A stretch of 64,000 nucleotides of DNA from Xiphophorus maculatus. Taxonomy: Eukaryota > Chordata > Actinopteri > Cyprinodontiformes > Poeciliidae. This document shows positions 39,601-49,500 of the stretch, one piece after another. The position numbers were made by a program, and so were the translations under genes. Position 1 is the first letter of the stretch, and each line of letters opens with the position of its first letter. Location: positions 17,855,594 through 17,919,593 of the forward strand of contig NC_036453.1 in assembly GCF_002775205.1 (NCBI RefSeq). The letters are read 5' to 3'. The notes under the pieces are model-generated. The model saw nothing but the letters and a program-made list of their open reading frames with translations, was not told the DNA's origin and ran no database searches.

Positions 39601-41908
39601 TTGAAAACAATTACTTTTTACTTTTACTTGAGTAATTTTATTTTGAAGTATCTCTTGAGTAAAATTTTGAATTTTCTGTGAGTAACTTCACTGAATGAAG
39701 AATAAAGAAACTGATTTGGATTTTTTTTTATTTTGCCTGATTGTCATTTTTGTTACTTATATGAGTTGCTGGCATTTTCATCCTTGAAATACCAGAATTT
39801 CTTCTTAGCTTTATATTTTCGTCCATCTGATTATGTGATGTTATATATTAAATGAGTGATAATTTGATCAGTTACTCAGTACTTAAGTAGACTTTTTTAC
39901 CAAATACTTTTTACTCTTACTTGAATAATTTCTTGGATTTCTTGAGTAAAAATTAATGCTGCTCTTACTTGAGTACATTTTCTGGTACTCTGCCCCACCT
40001 CTGGAAACGATGACATACACGTTACATCTTTCACTTGCTTCCCCTTCACATTATTTTATTGTTTTTTCCAATACATCCTTTTAAGTTTCTGTTTTTTTTA
40101 ATAATTGCAGAATTGTTTTGTTTATTGTGATGGAATAATGAGGATGAAACCACTTTATGATTGCTGTAAAAGGCAGATCTTAGTACCAGATAATTCACAT
40201 AAATTCTAATTTAAACAGGAAAAAATTTAGAGTTATTGGCCATAATGGGGTATTGGTAATATACTTTCAGAGTGATGAGGTGATTCTACTGAAAAGAAAC
40301 TTGGTGAGACAGATACAGCGGTGAAGTTTTTTTCACTGAGAAAAAGCTTTTTATATTTAACCTTTGTGCAACTGTGATGTTTTTGCAGTGGAGCTGCGTG
40401 ACAACATGTACCCTGCTGTGGTTGGAGCAGCTGTTGGTGGGATGCTCTTTGCAGCCATTCCTACTGTGCTGCTGCTTGTGTTCATCATACGTAACCGGGA
40501 TAGCAATCCTCGTAAGTCCCCCACATTAAAGGCTCTCTGAAAAAGTTACAGGCTGCATATATTTTGTCCTCAAAAACTCTGTTTGCATTTTAGTTTAGTA
40601 TAAATCCAGATATGTTTGTAGCGCTGGCTGAAGCTCATGGCAAGTGACATTGGGACCAAGACCAAAGCAGGCTTTTACTGTCTTTAAAAACTCAAGTCCT
40701 AAAAAATTTAAAGCAGTATATGCAAGCATTACTTTAGAAATGTTTTAACTATTGTCACATTAGAACTGGGCGTTTATTAGCAAATAAACTAATGATTAGC
40801 TATACAGGAAGTGGAAGCTAGAGGCTATCTGCCAACAGCGATTTTGATGTAAAATGCGAAAATAGTGCGTTAAGTAAAGACATTTGGTTTTATTTTTATA
40901 CTGATTTACTGTTCTATCAGACATTTGTTCTGACCTAATATATTTAACATTTTCTGCTAACAGCATGTGTTGCACACAGGAAGCTCATTGCTAATGCAAT
41001 ATCTCGAACCTCCAATTTCTTTGTAAACAGTTGATGGTTTCTCTGTTTATAACTACCCAGTGCAAACAAGATGCTCATTAAAAAAAAACACAAATATCAT
41101 TTGCACAAACCCAGTAACATTTTTGGGACTGGAGTTGTTTTAAGGCAGTAGAAGCCTTAAAATAAAATTCTGAAATGTCACTTTGATATAGACACTAAAA
41201 TGTGTTGTGCTATATTAGCAGTTTTTGCTTTCTTTCCTCAGGACTACATGCAATGCTTTTTGGCTCGTGAGTATTATCTCTAGACAAATAAGGCAGCTTT
41301 AGTTAATTGCCTGAATGTCTGTAAAGACATTATATTTGTTTTTTTCTTGCTATTCCAGGCAGCACAGCCAATCCAGAGAAAATATTAACTTCCCAGAGGA
41401 TGAGGTGGTTGCCGACTCAGATGGTGGGCTAGAGAACTCTACTGGATCAGGCAAGAAAAAGTCATATCAAACACATTTTTGATCAATCTAAGGATAGAGC
41501 CTAAATGTCATTACACTATAAAAGCAGGACAGTAAAGCACAGTCTTGAACGTTCATAGGGAATTGTAGAAATATTACGCTGTTTTTTCCAGGTACAACTT
41601 CAGCAGAACCAAAAGCATCATCTTCTCTGGCCGCAGGCAAGCATCTCCCACTGCAGTAACGTAATGAGCCTTTTACCGCCGTTTGCACCAGCTGCAAGAT
41701 CATAACTGTATAAATCTAAATCATTTGGGTATTATTAAATCCCGTATTATTTTTATAGACTGTAGGCAGTTTGATTCGTCACACCAAGGCATTTTATCAA
41801 TGTATGAACAATTTATTTTAAGAAATGGTTTGTTTGTTTGTTTAGGTAGTGACCGGGATTTATTTTTTAGTTAACTTTTCCACAGCTGCAGAAGATGAAG
41901 GAATGTAG
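27651..41908 (+). CDS. VSIG10L2-like A: 14-Ig, FN3, TM receptor with triplicated Ig module
   Basis: Twenty-one coding exons: 27651-27720, 28082-28435, 29410-29682, 29892-30167, 30367-30651, 30739-30996, 31701-31976, 32926-33201, 34407-34670, 34750-35007, 35598-35876, 36298-36573, 38033-38314, 38395-38652, 38739-39029, 39122-39478, 40389-40511, 41242-41266, 41359-41450, 41592-41636, 41886-41908 (4641 nt, 1546 aa; phases consistent). Order: signal peptide; V-like Ig (24-141); three copies of a four-Ig module (142-505, 506-863, 864-1228); I-type Ig (to 1325); FN3-like domain (to 1444); TM helix 'MYPAVVGAAVGGMLFAAIP' onward; about 60-residue tail ending AAEDEGM. Module domain starts are VPVSKP, GPDxPQID, PPDGSPxCS and IPPAEPxCF. 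Many N-glycosylation sequons are present. Two tail introns use GC donors (after 41450 and 41636). Inferred role: surface adhesion or recognition. The name rests on remembered domain style ('GG.P.AL.WWEG') and the 11q24 location of VSIG10L2, so it is tentative; the gene model itself is firmer. Confidence 0.8.
32145..32436 (+). mobile_element. Decayed Tc1-like relic in gene A intron 7
   Basis: The landmarks 'gcttttcttcagcagg', 'ggttcaccttccagaaggac' and 'cacttttcagatatttgatt' occur in the sense order of the fish Tc1-like family, but the catalytic 3' part between the second and third is largely deleted. No ORF remains. Confidence 0.6.
32443..32619. repeat. Long imperfect inverted repeat (about 74-bp arms)
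   Basis: The left arm 32443-32515 and right arm 32546-32619 are reverse complements with few mismatches (for example 'gacataaatttgttata' against 'tataacaaatttatgtc'). They are separated by a 30-base loop that itself can pair (agcttta/taaagct). It is AT-rich. Together with the 'gtcatgac'-rich stretch that follows to about 32810, it looks like a non-autonomous DNA element whose outer end is 'caaataaagtgttaccc'. Confidence 0.75.
36639..37194. mobile_element. Non-autonomous DNA transposon with 31-bp terminal inverted repeats
   Basis: The left end 36639-36669 and right end 37164-37194 are inverted copies matching at about 27 of 31 positions, sharing 'agtgacccaatt' and 'gatttgtt'. The 556-bp element fills much of the intron between exons 12 and 13 of gene A. 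Inside is 'actgcgcatgcgaga' and a short ORF from 36897 reading 'MTDYNEDYVVNMLALVRQQ', possibly a leftover of an autonomous parent. I cannot settle the superfamily or the target-site duplication. Confidence 0.65.
39570..40010 (-). mobile_element. hAT-like MITE relic in gene A intron 16
   Basis: The sequence is rich in 'tacttgagtaa' and 'actttttactcttacttga' units and ends 'gtactctgccccacctctgg' near 39990-40010, the characteristic terminus of a widespread fish non-autonomous hAT-type repeat. The other end is not clear. Confidence 0.5.
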
Positions 41909-42066
41909 GAAGCCAGAAAAACGAAAGATATATGTCTGAATGTCACCTGTGCAAAATGTGTAATTATGTCACTATTAGCTTTTTCACAGTCCTTTACCAC
42001 TCAGTGTCATTTAGCCTTTACAAGCAATTGACAACATGCTGAGATGAATGTTTATTTCCCCAAAAC

Positions 42067-42072
42067 ATTAAA
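42067..42072 (+). terminator. Candidate polyadenylation signal of gene A
   Basis: An ATTAAA hexamer about 160 bp after the gene A stop, followed by a T-rich stretch. No stronger hexamer is nearer the stop. Confidence 0.4.
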
Positions 42073-42460
42073 AGTGTGTTTTTATTTTTACAACATGCAA
42101 ACTTATCTCCAAGACTCTGTCACAAAATACTATATGTGTGCTTTTGAAAATGGTTAAGTTATGCTCAATTCATATTATACATGTTTGTCAGTTTTACATA
42201 AGGTTCAGCATTTTTACACTGGATGTTTTTCCCATTAAATCTCTAGGAAATGTTTTTTTCCTGTACTGAATCTGTAAAATGACATTAAAATAAGGAAGAC
42301 TCCCTTCCTCTCAATTTTAAGACTAATGCTTTTACTTTCCAATTTCAGATTAAGGCGGTATAATTTCAGATTATGACACAATCTGAAATGTCATTTATGA
42401 AGTTGAATGTGTTACTGTCTCCTGAGGTGTTTCCAGCCAATTTAATTACATGATCACTAC

Positions 42461-42496
42461 TTTTACGAGTATTGGCAAAATCCAATACTCGTAAAA
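42461..42496. repeat. Perfect 15-bp hairpin
   Basis: The stems 42461-42475 (ttttacgagtattgg) and 42482-42496 are exact reverse complements around the loop caaaat. A second hairpin (10-bp stems 42363-42372 and 42380-42389) lies 70 bp upstream. Function is unknown; these could be transposon ends. Confidence 0.85.
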
Positions 42497-43844
42497 TATT
42501 TTTTTCATTTGGCCTCATCTTGCCAAGTTTTCAATTATTCCATCACATAACCACAGAAGAGATCTGAAAATTATTGAAATAATGGATTCTCTAAATTCTG
42601 GTTTTCCATAACAAATGTGTTAAACAAAATGTTGAGTCAAAGGCCAAAACAAGGAATAAAAATAGAAACTGTGTGTAGATAATAATGGCAATTAAATTGC
42701 AAGTGAGATTTGAGTAGTTTATGAATGATAATAAACACAATTCATGAAAACATACTTGGCTTATTTATTGGTACAAAATTAAAGTAGGACAGAAGGAAGC
42801 AGCAAAGCACTGGTAAGGTATTGGGAGTTTCTAAATCCCTCTCTGCAGTGAACTGGATCCCAACTAACACAGGATGAATTTCCTTTCAGGTGTAGGTCAC
42901 CTTCATGGTCAGACGTGAGTTATTTTGAGCTTTTAGCTGTATTAGCTGTGCTAAAACAGGATTTAGGTTAATGAATAGCTTAGTATTAAATCCCTGAACG
43001 TAAACAATGTATGTGTTCCAGCTCAAAACGACGGTTTTCAGTTTCTAATAATTCCTAAAATTCCCATTTCTAAACATCCCAGATAGGATTTGACTGGAAA
43101 ATCCCCTCCTTAAATTGAAACAGTTTCAGATTTACATTGGGTGCATAAACACTTTTTAACATTAAGAGCACATTGTGTCTTTAGAGTAGATTAAAGGAAA
43201 CAATGGTTGTGTTCTTTCTCATTTTATTTATTGTAACTTGTATAATGTCATATGGATATCAGCTGTAGACTGAAACCTTGTAGCTATTAACCTTACCTTT
43301 GAGTCTCTGCTTGCCCTTGCCAGGTAACGAAAACTGATCTCTGTCCTGCATCCATTCATGAAAAACATCTCGCATTACATTCTCACGGATCCACTTAACA
43401 GTCTCTCCTCCTCTTTCGCTTGTATAAGCTTGCTTAGTCTATTATTAAAATGAAACACATAATTCAGAAATGGTGCATCCATGAAGATAAATAACTACAT
43501 TAGAGTTTATCTTTAAATGTGGGGATTTAAAGCCGTGGAGATTGCAGAACATTGTGAGCACATAGAATTATGATCAGATGCCTGATTTTTAAAATCTATT
43601 CAGATCCTAATCTGGTTGAAAAAGTTTGCTGTGCCTCTTTAATCCTTCCTGACCTTAGAGATTACAATGTGAAGCCTTTTATTTTAACTTAATGGGGTTA
43701 GTCGTGGAGATATCAACTCACTATAGCTTTTTGCAACTTTTACATCATTGTTTTTGTGCAGAATGTAATAGGTTATGACTGTACAATATCAGTGAAACAA
43801 ATAGGAAAGAAAAAAATAAAATTTGCATTTCATATTTTTATACA

Positions 43845-44315
43845 ATATAAGCATTCACACCCACTTTAACTTTTCATGAAATATCTTTTACAGGTGTTTG
43901 CATCATTTTACCGGCTTCATATATGACTCAAGCTCAGTCAGACTGGATGGAGATGATCGATTTCTAAGTTTTGTTACAGATTCTCAATAGAAGTCTGAAT
44001 TGATTTTGATTGAATTATTCTGACACATGACCATACTTTGATCTAAAACATTTAGCTTTTAAGTGTCACTGCCCTGCTGAAAGGTCAACATCTAGCATAA
44101 TACCTGACCTTTTGCAGCCTCTCAGAGGTTTTCTCCTAAGACTGCCTGTATTTAATTAATCTACCTTTCCATCAACTCTGCTCCACTTTGTTTCTGCTGA
44201 AGAAAAGCATCCCCGGATTATTTGTTAATTTTCCTAAAACACTCTGCGTTTTGCATTTATGCTGAAGTTTTCAGTCTGATCAGAACACCTTCTTCCATGA
44301 TTGCAACGTCCCTGG
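43845..44315 (-). mobile_element. Decayed Tc1/mariner-like relic, antisense
   Basis: In antisense order it carries 'actcaagctcagtcagactg', 'acagattctcaatagaagtc', 'ctgctgaagaaaagcatccc', 'ctctgcgttttgcatttatg' and 'tctgatcagaacaccttctt', the hallmark string of a common fish Tc1-like transposase gene. Only the distal half of the gene is present and it is heavily mutated. Confidence 0.75.
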
Positions 44316-45524
44316 CAGCGTTGTAAAGAAAAGAGGGCCAAAATTCTTCCAAACCATGCGGAGGCCAAACAGTAAATAGTGAACTCCATTGGCTCCCACT
44401 TTGTTTCGGAGTGCACCTTTGAGGTTCTGTATTGACTCTGACAGCTCTCCATGGCCAAGCATTAGGTTATACAAGAGGACGTCCGCATCCATACTTTCCT
44501 GGCAGGTGCGCAAAGGCTCTTTAATAATCAGAGCCTGCTGACGGTGCCCTATACAAAGCTGAAAACAAAAGAGAGACAGAGCTTTTTATTCACTGTCCCC
44601 CAGACTCTGGAACTCACTTCCTTTGGAGAGGAGTCTTTGATTGTGTATTGCATAAATCTAACACTCAACTTATTTTTTATTAAAGCAAAACAAAACTATA
44701 TTAAAACATTTGAAAAATAAAAAAAATAATAAGTGTAAGACAGCATCTAACAGAAAGTTCAACAAATCCTAACTAAGGTAACATCAGTAGCTGCAAAAAT
44801 AAATATTGTGCAGATGTACCACGTCTATTTCCCCACAGTGTTCTGTCCTCAATTTGATTCCCTGCCTGAGCGTTAACGGCTTGTCTGTTCTTTTTTCAAA
44901 CAGAGCTGCAAACTTTTAAACTTCATACATATTATCAACACTTTAATGAATTGGATCTAAATCTAAGAGAGAACTATTCAATGTCAGTGGCACTATCTCC
45001 CAGACATGTAATGTTCCTGGAGTGCAGATGCGGGTGTCAGGTGCTCAAAGGCAGGGTAAAGGTAAGAAGGACTGGGCAGGAAACACTCTGATGCATGCCA
45101 GGCCAGACTGGACACTGTTTGCTAAAATGACTGAAAACCAGGTTTGGTTTCGGGGCCTTTTCCTCATTAGGAAATTTTAATGTGACCATTTACTTGCTAT
45201 ATGTAAAACATCATGTTTTTTTTTTCTTCACCTAGATAATTCTGCTTATCTAAATAATCTAAGCATTTAAAAAATATATTATGATAAACTTATGCCTTGG
45301 TTCATCTTCTTCAGCGGTGATAATGATAATGTGTTGCTTATGCAGTCTCACTGTAAATGTGTTACTTTACAAAACTATGCCCTTGGAACATTTTTATATC
45401 TGTATTTTATTAAGATTTTGTGGTGACAGAAATGCTTACATGGGAAAAGGAAAGAAAACAACACATTGTGCAAATACATTCTGTTCTGCTACCACTAAGT
45501 AAAGTAATGTAATTAGTAAATCGT

Positions 45525-45940
45525 GAAACAAGAAGCAGCATAGAAGCCTAAGGCAACTCTGGAGTAACTGCAAAGACCCATTGCTCAGGTGAGACAATCT
45601 GACGACAAGACATTAGTTTTGCACTCAACAAATCTGGCCTTTATGTAACATGAAACCGTGCAGTGGACACAGCAAATATGTGAAAGGCAGGGTTCTGGAC
45701 AGATGACACCAAAATTTAACATTTGGGTCTACATGCAAAACTCTCCGTGTAGGAAAACTGATACTGACTTCACCCTGAACACACTGTGCCTTTGATGAAG
45801 TAGGGAAGGGGCTGTGTCATGCTGTGGGGATGCAGCAGGGACAGCATTGATTGACAGAGAAATTTCCAGTGAAAAATCTAAAAACAATGCACTCCTTTCA
45901 TGTCATTTCACCAACAAAATACATCAAATCATGCTGACTT
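45525..45940 (+). mobile_element. Decayed Tc1/mariner-like relic, sense
   Basis: The sense-order landmarks are 'acagcaaatatgtgaa', 'ggacagatgacaccaaaatt', 'ttcaccctgaacacactgtg' and 'gtcatgctgtggggatgcag'. This is the same family as the antisense copy 1.2 kb upstream. The transposase frame is not open. Confidence 0.75.
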
Positions 45941-46593
45941 AGGGTATGAATATTTTGCATCTTAATCTGCAAAATTATGCATAATCTGCATTTTATATGA
46001 TAAATTATTATTGATTATATTTCTATAATCTAGAAATATAAACATTTCGTTTTGAAAATAAATTATGGAAAAGGTAATATAATTGCTTACGCCGTTTTGC
46101 TCAGCATATGACTGTCCAGCAGGAAGAAATTCTCATGTTAGCGCCATTGTTAGAATAATTATGTTTGGTGTGAATAATAATGATAATGATAACAATAGAT
46201 GTCAGATTTATATAATGCAGCCTTGACTTTGTCTTATTTAACATGCATGAGTGCATGCAGAAGGGTAACCCTATGAGTCAGTCCTACATAATGCAGGGGT
46301 CCAGTAACACAGTGTCATTCTAACCCCACAGAGAAGCACAGGGAACTAGAGAGAAAGGAAAAACACATCAATAATTGAATCTAAATCAGTCTCTTCCTAC
46401 TCTCAGCCTAATGAAGTCAGTGCCTCCAACTGGACTCTTGAAGAAACCTGTGGATAAGAAACCGTGACTCAGACTGAGAGTCTCGGCATTTGCAGGTTCT
46501 TTTTGGAGTTTTTGGCTGTTGTTTTCTTCAGTTTGTGCTCTACAGCGTTTCTCGGAGTAAAGAAGCAGCGGGACTCAGGATCATCATGATACC

Positions 46594-49500
46594 ATGGTGG
46601 CCAAACTGTTAGGGCTGGCCTTTCTTTATCTCACAACCGGTCCATTCACCTTCTCTGCACATGGTAAGGATTGACGGTGTTTGAATTCAATTACAAACAC
46701 TTTTTAAAATGACTTTTTGGCTCTTAAATATTTGATGATCCCTTTATGATCAATGTTATTTTGACATTTAATTGCATGATTTTTCTTTAGGTACCTACAA
46801 ATAAAAAGTATTCTTCTTATCACCTGTCAGTGTGCAGAATAATTGTAAAAATAGTTAAATACAAATAAAAACAAGAAATGTATCAGACGATTGCATCTTT
46901 TCCATTCCACTTCCACTGTATTTTGACCATAAATGCCACAAAAAAATATTTTAAAAGCATCCTATTCCAGATTTCTTCCAACATAACTTGTGCAATTAAA
47001 TCATTACTTTTTCTCTGTTTTTGAGCTGTCATTTCCTCTATATTTGCTTTATAACAATTAAACATGACCATCATTTCAGAGAAATAGGAAATTTGAAAAG
47101 GTAAAGCATTTTTCCAAGTTGGATTTGAAAATAAAGTGAGACAGCATTAACAACACTTGTTCTGGAATCTTGTAAGCCTCTCCTGAAACTTGCAGTGTAA
47201 TCAAACCTGCAGCAGAACACCAGCAGGGCACATGACACCGCCGTCTTTCTCCATGACCCTTTTGCAGGCACGTCAGTGTATCCTGTCCCAACTTCATCTG
47301 TAAAGATCAATCCAAACTGGGAGGTGGTCTACCAGGACACTGACGTTTATGGGGTGGTGGGCAAAGCCGTGATCCTGGAGTGTGGCACCAGCGTGCCTGA
47401 CATCTACATATGGAGCTTCACCAAGCCCGGCACTGACGCCATCAAAGCAGTGGTGTATAATCTGGGGAAAGGGCCGAGGATCCAGCAGTTTGCTGAAACA
47501 CTTGGACACTTGACCATCATCTCAAACAGTGCAGCAGTGAGCATTGAGAAACTGCCTCTGGCTGCTCATGGCCTGTTCACCTGCCAGGCCTTCTACAATA
47601 TCGACAAGGAGCCCGTAGTCTACTATTACTACGTTCACCTCAATGTCAGAGGTAAGACTCTCAACTCAAATTACGTTTCTTCGTCAAGCTGGGTGTACGT
47701 AACAGGCTCAGCTTTTCTTGTGTACTTTGACACTTCTTCTGATAACTCTAACCTTTTTGATCACCAAATTAGTGACCAACTGTTTATAGTCAATAGTTGT
47801 CTTTTTTTATTTTTATTTTTTATAAAAATCAAGAAGCAATATAGTTTTTAAAAATTGGTCTTCCATACTGTCTCGCTTTGGATGCCAAGTCATATATTTT
47901 TTAGTGTGCTTGTTTTTTTCTTTTTTGCTTTTTTTGCTTACAGTAATGCGAAGCAAACAGGGCTGAAACAAAACCATTTTTCTTTTACAGGTTTTTCTTT
48001 TTTTTTGTCTAATGTTGCAGATCAAGCATTTCATTTCAGCGTTTCGGTGAAGAACTGCTTTGTCCCCATTTCTCCTTTTCCGCTAAGCCTGATCTCCTCT
48101 ATTAAAACTTTTTAAAACATCTACTTTAAGTGCTCAGTTTAGCCCATGACTGAGCATGCAAAATTACAAAGCACATGTTCTGAAAACATTTAAAGTTTCA
48201 AAAACTTTAAATTTTAATCTAATTTTCACTGTAGATGAAATTGGTCAATTCTTTGCTAAATTATTTCAGTTCAACATCGTTAGGGGGTTTTTGAGCATCA
48301 ACTGCCTTATGAAGAGCAGCCTACACCTGTTTAATTGGATGAAAGTCCAATGTAAGTCCAGACTTTGACTAGGTCATTCCAAAACCTTGTTTTGTGTCTT
48401 AGCCACTCGCAGGTGGTTTGAAACATTGTCCTTATGCACAGACTAAGTTTGAAACTTAGCTATTTTGGGGATATATTTGTGAATTCATAAATAAATTTCC
48501 TGGCACCAAGCTCATTAAATCAGTATGTGCGATCTTAAAGGGAAAACACACAAAATCATAGATCAGGTCTAAGGTTTTAGACCAAAACAAGTCTGTCCAT
48601 TATTTTTATAATCAACAGAATCAACAGTCATTCAGTTTACAAGTAGCCTTAAAGCTGGTATAGTATCATGCAAACAAAAGAGTCAGAATCCATTGAGTGG
48701 TTCAGTCATGCACTGAAACACAACATAATGAAAATGATTATTAGCATAAAACTCTTATTTCTCTCTGTATTTTCCTTGAACGCAGTCCCCGTCAGTAAGC
48801 CGTATCTGTTGCTAAGCGATGTGTCTCCGGTGGAAGGCTCCACAATGTGGATGCGATGCAACCTGGAAAACGGGACCGGGCCAATCCAGTACGTATGGCA
48901 GCACGAAACCCACAGTGGCAACATCACGGTGGTGGCCCAGGGAAGCAGCAACCTCATCAACATAACGGACATCAACAGAAACCACACTGGCTGGTACCGC
49001 TGTGTGGCCACCAATGCCGTCAACAGTGAGAGCTCTAACCGCTTATGGCTGGACACCATCTGTGAGTGTAAAAAGTTTCTTTCATCATGTTTTATAATCT
49101 TTTAAAACAGTGTTAGTGTATTTGCAAATTCACGATGAGTGTCTTCGACTTCGAAAAGAATACATACCCATTTATTTTCTGTTTTCAGAAATGAAAATGA
49201 AAAAAAAACATGGCTTTTTTTTATTAATCTCCCTTTGTTCTGACAAATAATCAATAAGTAGAGTCCACAAGTGTATAATTTCGTGTTAGTATAAGTCCAG
49301 TTCTTCTCTGAAGGTCTTTGTTCAAGAACAAAAACATTGTGTGAAGAGAAAGACGACACTAGAAACAACAAAAATATATAAAGTTGAATAATATCTCACA
49401 AAAAATATCCCAAGCATTAAACAGGACACAGATCACAGTTTACCTTCTATATTCATGTGTTTATCTTATTAGTTTGTCTTGTGTTTGTTATAAAACCTCA

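Larger units (their letters stand above)
41909..46593. other. Intergenic region between genes A and B
   Basis: The first part is gene A 3' UTR, then hairpins (42363-42389, 42461-42496), two Tc1-like relics in opposite orientation (43845-44315 minus, 45525-45940 plus) and AT-rich spacer. A minus-strand ORF at 44280-44513 overlaps the first relic and has no recognisable domain beyond it. The gene B promoter is presumably in 46300-46590. Confidence 0.5.

Noticed and set aside
44555-44640. Possible LINE C-terminal motif ('ctctggaactcacttcc')
   Set aside because: It is too short and isolated to separate from chance.
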